From: Crocodylus rhombifer | Lineage: Eukaryota; Chordata; Crocodylia; Crocodylidae | Assembly: GCA_038503035.1 (NCBI GenBank) | Contig: JAVSML010000995.1 | Coordinates: 1-64,000 of the forward strand | Direction: 5' to 3' | DNA: 64,000 bases | Part shown: positions 56,691-64,000 of the stretch, piece after piece | Layout of the letters: each line of letters opens with the position of its first letter | How positions within the stretch are numbered: the stretch's first letter is position 1 | Notes under the pieces: generated by a model | Databases searched by the model: none | Told to the model about the DNA's origin: nothing | Seen by the model: the letters and a program-made list of their open reading frames with translations, nothing else | Position numbers and translations under genes: made by a program

Positions 56691-56905
56691 AGCAACAAAG
56701 TTATAGATATTTCATTGATTCCCCATTTTACCCTATGACCAGATCTCCAAAGCTGCTGCGAAGCACTTCAGAAGCTCCAAATCGCTTCGGAAAGCCTAAC
56801 AAAGCCAGCACTTCGATCCAGACACACTGCTTTGGACAACAAAGTGCCTGAAGCTTCTCTGGATCTGAAGCACAGTCAAAAGCCTCGCACAGCCCTAATA
56901 CTTAC

Positions 56906-57636
56906 CACCTGGATTTCTACAGATTATTTGCCCGGTAGAGGTGGCATGTTGGAATTGTCAGCTTTCCTCTGTCCAAACTATCTAACATGCCTAATGTACA
57001 TTATTAGGGACATTAGGCACAGTGGATAGAACCCACTCCATCTATTTAGGCATCTTTGTAAACTTCAGTACCTAAGTGTGATCCTATTTCACCCTGCTTA
57101 AGTCCCTAAAAAATGTTAATACAAAAAGTGGGTGGCTCTTTGCTGCTTTTTTGTGGACATAGTTGTAAGGCTGAGATGACAGCATGTTACAAAAAATAAA
57201 TATATAATTTTAAAGACTCAAATTGGGTGGATTGTTCTTACTTGCCTGAGTCTATCTGGGTGCCTATAGGTGGACAGAGATCTAGCCAAGAGAAATTAAG
57301 GTCAACATTTTCAAAAGTATCTATTTAATCACTTGCCTCAGTTATGGAAGATCTATCAGAGACTGATTTTTCAACGTGCAAAGAACCTCATTCAACTGAG
57401 TGCATGATGGTTGCAGGCAGAGTGTCTTTGGCTAGGTCGCTGACTGAGCAACCATTATGAGGGAATATCTATGCAGGACACTGGAGTGCCATAGGGAAAT
57501 AGCTGAACTTGTGCAACGCTGTATTTGGGTTAATTAAGTCTGCCATAATAGCCCAAGCAGTGCACCATGCTAATGTAGCCCTTCATTATGAGCTAGCTCA
57601 GGTATTCTGCAGGGTACTGAATTGCACTGGGTAGCC
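56906..57636. other. Intron, no feature seen
   Basis: AT-rich intronic DNA. Nothing recognised. Confidence 0.4.
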
Positions 57637-57902
57637 CAGTGATTCTCAACAAGGGTGCCGCAACAGCTTTGAAAGGTGTCAGTGGAACAGAGGAGATAAA
57701 CACGGGCTCTTCCCTTCTAGCTACTCCTCCTTCCCCTGTTCTCTGTAGTGCAGGCTCTGCCCTGTTGACTGCTCCTCCTTTCTGGCCCCTCTCCAAACAG
57801 GTAAGCGCTATAATAGGTGCATTTGTTTTTTAAATGGGGTGCTGCTCATTTCACAGTAATTATGGAGAGGTGTCTTGCATCTAAGAAGGCTGAGAACTAC
57901 TG
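57637..57902. mobile_element. hAT MITE (CAGTGATTCTCAAC ends)
   Basis: The left end CAGTGATTCTCAACAAGGGT and reverse-complemented right end CAGTAGTTCTCAGCCTT are a hAT/Charlie-type inverted repeat; GGGTGCCGCAACAGC and GGGGTGCTGC blocks are sub-terminal. It is 266 bp. Flanks agree at 4 of 8 only. Confidence 0.8.
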
Positions 57903-58805
57903 ATGCAGACCCACCCTTAGTTATGATGAGGACAGAGGAAACTATATATTAATAGAATTCAGGTTTGAATGTCTATTATATTATCATTTTTAGATTTAGA
58001 TTTGGATTCTAATTCTAATCTCATATTTAACACTGACCTAAATCACAGCATTATTTATCAAAATTACAGGATTATGATGAAGCAGTAACCATTTTGGGTA
58101 CTTCATAGCTAATTCTTATATGGTATATTTTTGTAATAAACAAACCGGTTTTCACTTGACCTCCATTTCCAGTTCCTGACCTGTTGTATTTCTTTTTTTA
58201 AAGCCTTTTTGGTTTTTATTTAATCAAACAAATGATACAGGGAGCCAGTTTCACCTTAATTACAGTTAAAACTTACAGCTAAAAATGTAATCCTACCAAC
58301 TGCGTAGTTTTAAAACCCAAATAGCCTTTCTATTCTTTTTCTAGTACGTGAAGATTAAAGAAAGATCTTGGCACTTTGTTTCTCTCCAAACCTTTGACCA
58401 GACATGTTCCCAGTATAACTATGTATTTCAGAGGAGATATGGAACCTTTTATTTCTCTGGTAGTGATCTAAATTCAGACCTGGAGGGCACTGAATTGTCT
58501 GAATATTGTTTTGTCAGGCTGAGCAAATAGCCCAATAAGAACACTGCTTTACATTTGGAAGTTTAACTTAGCTTCAACTGAAAGCTAGGGTTAATATATA
58601 AAGAAAGGCCCCAAAATTGGTTGAACCCAGGGGTTTGTCTTGTGTCGTAACAAAAAGTTCTATAGAACTGCACATGGATTAAAAAAATGGAAACCTATAA
58701 AAATTTAACAGGGCCTTACGAAGATTTCCCTTAAAACATATGCACAGAGGTTGTTAGCCATGTTAGGCAGAAGTCAGGCAGAGGGTTGTACAGGTGGCAC
58801 TTTAA
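57903..58805. other. Intron, no feature seen
   Basis: AT-rich. A small frame at 58348-58530 has no exon-like splice context. Confidence 0.4.
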
Positions 58806-59048
58806 CAGTGGTTTGCAACCTTTTTTAGCTCCAGGTATCCCTTCGAACCTTGGTTTTTTGATTCCTGAAAAATAATAGAGAAAATTCTTCTGTTGAAAAG
58901 AACTCAGAAAGCCCATAGGTCAAAAGGCTTTTAAAACTATGGGTTCCTGTGTGAAATTTCTGGGTTTATCTTGTGAATCCTGTTTGCACACCTAGCAGTG
59001 CTAACTTTGTGTGGCATCCCAGTGCAGAACCTCAGCTGAGAATCACTG
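58806..59048. mobile_element. hAT MITE (CAGTGGTTTGCAACC ends)
   Basis: CAGTGGTTTGCAACCTTTTT followed by TAGCTCCAGGTATCCC, and reverse-complemented right end CAGTGATTCTCAGCTG. 243 bp, no coding. Same superfamily as the neighbour at 57637 but a different family inside. Confidence 0.75.
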
Positions 59049-61949
59049 CTTTTGAGACTACCTGGCTCAAAGGCATGATCTTTCATAGGCAACAGATGCT
59101 ATCTAAGTTGGTTGTTGCCTATGAATGCTTGTGCCTCTGAACCAGGTTAGGGAAGGTTGGCTGGCTGGCTGCCTTAAAACATATATAAATAAATAATGAT
59201 CATTTTCCGGTAGCTTTGCTTAACCATCTTTTAGAATTCTGCAGTAGGGATGTCATTCTGTATTATATATCATGATGCAAAAACCTGGAAAGCATGTCAA
59301 TTTCTGTTAAACTCTACAATGCTTTTGCATGTTCCTCTACTTCTTATAAACAACTACTGTAATTTTAAATACGCTGCTTACTGATCTCAGCTGCAGAGAG
59401 AAAACGGCATGTAAAAGTGATTGTCAGACGTATGTTTTTAGGGACAGAAAGGAGAAGACTTTTAAAAATTAAGCTAACACCTTTCTGCAAAGGCTGTCAC
59501 TGGGACTTCTGTTTTGGCAGTATGATTGTTATTGATATCTCAGAGTGAAGCAGAGAGGAAAAACAGAGCCATTGTCCTGGAACACACTTTTAAATTCAAG
59601 CAAACTGTTTTCTTCATTTCATCCATGGTTTCACAGCACTGTTCTTTAGGTCTGAGAGAGGAAAGCGGTATTACAGATGTGGTTTGTTTTTTTTTTCCTT
59701 GCTAGGATTTCAGCCTTTGTTTAACCTTTTTTTTCTTCAGGTTACACTGGAGAGCTATATTTATTTTGAGGAACTCATACACAGGTTAAAAGATTTTGTA
59801 TTGAAAAGGTGGGAAGGAATAATATTGTTGATAAAGGAATATAGGCCAGCAGCATAAAGAATGAATAGATGAAAGAAAGAGCTGTAGGCTAGAGATTTTA
59901 ACTGAGTGGGTGATTCTTTTCATATACCTAATTCTGTATGACATTTATGCTGCAGAATGACTTGCAGACGTTAATCATGCACACAAGGTAACACAAGTGC
60001 AAAGATCCCTTCTGATGGGGATAGGGAGTGACAGAAATAGGTTTGATTCAAAAGGCTTTAAGAGTCTAATACTATACAAGTGTGAATACAAGTCTCTTCC
60101 CCTACTCCATTGACAAGGCTGGCAACTAAACTTGTCCAGTAACCAATCTTTATTAGCATAGAACAGCTGGATAGAACTGATTCTGCAAAATCCTGAACAC
60201 CTCCCCTGCTCAGCTCCCAAATCAGACTTAAGATGGTTGCAAAGCACTTTTCCAGGCTGATTCCAAAGTCGTTATTTGTTAACTTTTATTTCATGATCTT
60301 GACTAGGAACAGAGCAGAGTCCCCGTTAGAAGACCTTACAATATGCAACTCAGGCTATCAGGTGGTTTTTAAGCTATGCTTGTGTTGAATATTTATTAAG
60401 AATAATGTTAAAAGCAGCTAATAAAACATAAAAATCTGCTAAAGCTCTAGTTTATACAATGTATAATATGCCAATGGTCCTATAATGCACAACATGTTAA
60501 TAGAGAAAATTCAATGCATATTTCAAAGAATGAAGTTAAGGTTTAATGCACTAGGCCCAGGAACTTCTAGTATTTATTTTAAAATGTAGTATGCTGGCTG
60601 AGAGGGTTTTTTCCCTTAAAAGTACATTTATTCTTTCTTAATTAATGGCCAGGCCAAATTTTCCATTCTGTTACACTGTAATTCCATTTACCTCCATTGG
60701 ATTAAACCAGTATGATGTAATGGTGAATTAGGTCCCAATTTTTTAGACACACATATTTTTCATGTGTACATACAGAAATACATACACAAATCAGAGTGTT
60801 TGGTTAAAGCCCCAACTCTTGGAGTCAGGTTATTACCTGAGAATATTGTATTTTACTTGAAAAATCATGTAGGTTGCAGAAAAGCTTGAGAAAGTGAGTC
60901 CAACAACCAGAATAAAATAAAATAATAGTATTTTTCTATTTTGAATAACATTCAAAGCACTCCAATATTTCCAGGGATCTCCCTTCTGATTTTGAATGTG
61001 TGGGATGGACAGTACTGCATAGCACTGGAGTTTTGTGTCGTGTTAAGTTAAATTCACAAAAGTGTGCGTGAACTTTCGAAAATCTGATCTCTAGCACTTA
61101 ATTTTAAGAAAGCATGTAGTAGTTGCATGAGTAGCAAAAATTGGTTAAGTAGATTGAGTTGTTATATATTTCAATACCTCCGTATCAATAAAGTAGCAAA
61201 TAAATATTAGATAAAGGCCTGCCTCACTAACCTTTTGCAAGCAGAATTCTCATTGGGTTCTGTGGGAGCTCTGCCTGGTGAAGGGTGGCAAATCTTAGCA
61301 CAGCAAATGGTGAACATCTTTAAATGTATACTTTATGTCTGTGCATCACAGCAAAGCCTTTTAGATGTGCCGCTATTTGGAAACAGGTATGTACAACATG
61401 TGACATTATCAGGAACCATATTGATTTGACCAAAACAAGGCCCTGACACTTTTCCAAACTCCCCAAGCCCATAAAATAAGGCTCACCCAGGTGAGCCGCT
61501 AAAATGAGAAACTTCTCAATGGAAATGTACAATACAGGTCTATGTTACCCAATGGGAGCCTTCAGCTGGTGTGCTAGCCCTTTTTTTCAATATGCCCATT
61601 TGCTCTGCTAAATTCCTTAAGGATCCTTAAAATTAGTTTCTTGATTGGGAAGGAAGTGAGTGCTGGTAGTCTCTCGAATGCTGTCTGCTCCTGTCACCAA
61701 AGTGAATATCCATTCATAACAAATTGTACAAGTTTTGATCCTTTCTTCACTTTTCTCTGTGAAGGACAAAGTTTAAAATGTTGACGCACATAATGCTTGG
61801 GCATCTAAATGAAAACTTCCCTAAGATAAGTTAGGTTCTCAGAGTTATCATGGGTTTGTTGCAGACAAAGGCAAGCACCTCTGTATTACAACTGGGCAGA
61901 AAATCTTTTTTCTTAGACTATGAACATTTTCAAACTTTCAAGCCTTGGC
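59049..61949. other. Intron, mostly unique-looking
   Basis: About 2.9 kb without transposon ends that I can recognise. No exon for the following PHACTR2 residues (first RPEL repeat) was found. Confidence 0.45.
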
Positions 61950-61964
61950 ACAAGAAAAAGCATT

Positions 61965-62105
61965 CCTATTGTAGTGGCTAGGGCACTCTCCTGGGATGTG
62001 GGAATCCGCGATTAAAGTCTCTGGCCTGAATCAGGCAGAACCCTAACCGCATGCAATAGGGTGATGTAGAGTGGGTTACTCAGTCTCTCCTGTTGGGGTT
62101 GTTCT
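61965..62105 (+). mobile_element. tRNA-like SINE remnant
   Basis: TAGTGGCTAGGGCACTCTCC resembles a tRNA-derived A-box region (TRGYNNARNNG). GATTAAAGTCTC about 30 bp later sits where the B box (GGTTCRANTCC) should be. A family reading like 'agtggttagagcactctcctggg' is common in reptile DNA. Not a functional tRNA: no acceptor stem pairing seen. Confidence 0.5.
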
Positions 62106-62162
62106 ACACTGTGTTAAATATGTACTGGGGGAAAAATAGAATGAGAGAGACTTTTTAATGCT

Positions 62163-62500
62163 GGGTGCATCTACATGTGAAATTAGTGTGATGCAACAAA
62201 CTCTGGCACATGTTACACCAGAAAATATTGCTATTCCCAGGCACAGCATTTACACATGCACCCAGGACTGCAGCATGTTGACCCAGCAGTGCAGCCCAAG
62301 CTAGCAGGGAGCTTGGGGGGCCCAGCCTGCCAGCCTAGGACTGCTCCACCCTGGCTCAGCATGCCACAGAGGGGCCGGCTGGGACACCTATACACATGCA
62401 GCAAGGCTGCTCCAATGCACTGTAATTAATCAAGTCTGCTGGACCGTGGTAATTACTGTGTTCCAGCCTACTCCAGTGTCAGGTGTACCAGCATCCCCAC
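62163..62500. mobile_element. 'GGGTGCATCTACAC' family element, partial
   Basis: Left end GGGTGCATCTACATGTGAAA followed by ATTAGTGTGATGCAAC; GC-rich interior with ACACATGCACCCAGGACTG. The expected inverted right end is missing, so it is truncated or diverged. Confidence 0.6.
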
Positions 62501-63090
62501 AACCCAATGAATTATTTGTTAAAAGATGGTTTTATTTTCTCCTTTTGCTTTAAAGTTCTTAACAAAGATTAACCCAGAGAAGATTCTGGAAATAAAGTCC
62601 ATGAATTTTGGGGAAGCTCTGAACTTTGGGCCTATAAGTATTTAAGAAATGTCTATCAGGGAAGAAAATAAAGAAAAAAACCCCTAGATGTTCACCTAGT
62701 GGTAAAGAGCAAAAGGGAGGAGTAAGAGGCAAGACTATGACTCTATCACTTAGCGGGACTAAGGGGTGATGGGAGTGACCCCTGCTTCAATGAATAGTTA
62801 ATTACTTATGCAGTGTCAAAAAGCTTCAACAGGAGAAATTGAAATATCTTCCATCAGAACTCCCCCATGGGAGGTCCTTGATGTAAGGATGGAGAATGTG
62901 ATTTTGAAAAGAGGTCCCCAGTGGCCAAAGCACAACTCTGTTGATTATAACTGGATGGGATTTTTCATGAGAAAGGGCATAACCTGGCATAGGTGCTTAA
63001 TTTGAGGAGAAGATACACAGCGGTGAATCCCAAGCAGAGATAAACACCTCCCTCCATCATTAGGCACTTATCTACCTTTAGACACCCAGG
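62501..63090. other. Intron, no feature seen
   Basis: AT-rich. Nothing recognised. Confidence 0.4.
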
Positions 63091-63397
63091 GCTGCCTATA
63101 CATGTACTGGTTCATATTCAAATTAGAACCCGTCGGAACAGACTTGATTAAATGAGTCTGCTCCACATTTTAATTAGAATACTCCAATGTGGCCTCATCG
63201 TCATGTGTACAAGCTCCCGCACGTTTTAAAATGGTTGTGGGTGCGCTTTCATTAAATGTCATCAAAAGAAGTTAAGATAAAGCATCCCATGGCCATTTTT
63301 AAACGTGCGGGAGCTTAATACATATGACAGTGAGGTGTTTTAATTGGAGCGGCTGTCCAATTAAAATGCTCACCCCTCAAGCACATGTATAGGCAGC
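63091..63397. mobile_element. MITE with perfect 15-bp inverted repeat
   Basis: GCTGCCTATACATGT at 63091-63105 is exactly complementary to ACATGTATAGGCAGC at 63383-63397. A second inverted pair inside (GCTCCCGCACGTTTTAAAA and TTTTTAAACGTGCGGGAGC) gives a long stem-loop. 307 bp, no coding. Flanks show no clear duplication. The terminus resembles the GGGTGCATCTACAC family and may be a relative. Confidence 0.85.
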
Positions 63398-63962
63398 TTA
63401 AGAGCTTAGGCCCTGTCCCTCTCCCTGTCATTTCCTCCTGGCTAGCTTATATGACTCCACACCCTGCTTCCTAGTTTCTGTGGAGTATTCCCTCAACTCT
63501 CTCTCCATGCAACTTTGTAAAAAGCTTGGGTGCCTAGCTCATGACAGGATTCTGCTAGGCACTGGAAAGTTTATCATTGTAATACCTAGGGGCCTTAATG
63601 GAGCTATCCATTTGTACCTAAATACTGCTCCATATCCTTAGAGTGCAGGATCTTAAATTATGTCTTCAATTCAGAATTAGCTTAAGCTCTTACAGATGTC
63701 TCTATCCATCTTCCCATGCACACATACCATAATACCCTCCATTCCCAGTTTGGTTGTGTTTTACCCCCAGATCAGGTGGCCTGTCTTGAGTTGGAGACCA
63801 AAGCCTGGATGCAGCTTTTCATCAGGCTCATAAGCCACCCACTTTCCTATGCGGATAGTCCTCCTGTGCCCTCCAACATCTTTCGGCCCCCACAAGCACA
63901 GACAGGTTTTCCCACAATTTATTGGGAAAGCATCAGAACAGCTCGGCATATTTCAGCACGAG
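63398..63962. other. Intron, no feature seen
   Basis: Nothing recognised. Confidence 0.4.
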
Positions 63963-63964
63963 GT

Positions 63965-64000
63965 ACAGTAGAATATTGATTATTCGAAAATGAATTATTT
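63965..64000 (+). mobile_element. Left end of a Tigger/pogo-like element, cut by window end
   Basis: TA followed by CAGTAGAATATTGATTATTC and GAAAATGAATTATT resembles the Tigger terminus (CAGTAGAACCTCGATTATCCGAA type). It runs out of the window, so length and coding state are unknown. Confidence 0.6.

Larger units (their letters stand above)
55213..56905. mobile_element. Giant foldback hAT-like element, perfect 8-bp duplication
   Basis: Body 55221-56897 (1677 bp). The duplication atacttac is perfect (55213-55220 and 56898-56905). Terminal bases TAGGCCTGTG and, reverse-complemented, TAGGGCTGTG agree at 9 of 10. The left arm (about 55221-56015) and right arm (about 56250-56897) are inverted-complementary over most of their length, enclosing a spacer of about 230 bp. 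Outer arm parts hold repeated CGATCC/GATCCGG words. Inner parts are tandem units of about 150 bp. Eight-bp duplications and these ends point to hAT. No transposase frame. Confidence 0.93.

Noticed and set aside
61965..62105. Possible tRNA gene
   Set aside because: A- and B-box-like words are present but diverged and no cloverleaf with acceptor-stem pairing can be drawn. A SINE remnant is more likely.
1..64000. Bacterial operon, plasmid or defence system
   Set aside because: CR1 LINEs, MIR-like SINEs, intron splice sites and low CpG density show vertebrate nuclear DNA. No bacterial gene was seen.

Overview
This is vertebrate nuclear DNA. One recognisable protein-coding exon sits in roughly 64 kb of intron-like or intergenic DNA packed with transposon remnants. 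CR1 retrotransposons dominate, in two subfamilies and on both strands. Many non-autonomous hAT-type DNA elements and diverged MIR-like and tRNA-like SINE remnants accompany them. CR1 3' ends with the usual TCTATGAAA-type tails, large numbers of decayed hAT elements and the absence of mammalian L1 or Alu point to a reptile. A crocodilian (alligator or crocodile type) fits best and a turtle is the main alternative. This placement is inference from repeat content.

The only host gene segment I can support is an internal exon of a PHACTR-family gene at 53701-53868 (+), best matched to PHACTR2. It has good splice sites, is phase 1 at both ends, and encodes the basic KIFKPWKWRKKK segment that precedes the first RPEL repeat in this family. 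The sequence after 53869 is therefore intron. The sequence before 53700 is intron, or includes a 5' flank I cannot delimit. I found no CpG-island-like promoter and no other exon.

Layout. 1-10 kb: several DNA transposons, including a 0.95 kb palindromic foldback element carrying a second copy of its own end (4086-5027), a CR1 tail and a MIR-like remnant. 10.4-15.7 kb: a GC-rich repeat block hit by a nearly complete plus-strand CR1 (about 11955-15373) with ORF1 C-terminus, an endonuclease/RT frame and a 3' tail. 17-18.8 kb: a 1.77 kb GC-rich DNA element. 19.5-22.2 kb: a badly decayed minus-strand LINE of another clade, broken up by insertions, then a 5'-truncated CR1 (22238-23192). 26.8-36 kb: dispersed DNA elements, including two hAT insertions that abut exactly at 35553/35554. 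37.1-40.3 kb: a long but broken minus-strand CR1. 40.4-41.6, 45.4-45.6 and 49.4-52.0 kb: more DNA elements. 53.7 kb: the PHACTR2-like exon. 54-57 kb: MITEs and a 1677-bp hAT-like element with giant inverted arms built from about 150-bp tandem units and a perfect 8-bp target-site duplication. 57.6-64 kb: small hAT, MITE and SINE remnants, and the edge of a Tigger/pogo-like element.

No gene-to-gene pathway can be described here, since the window holds one exon. What is informative is the record of insertions: target-site duplications, nested copies and shared ends allow several non-autonomous families to be defined and partly ordered in time.
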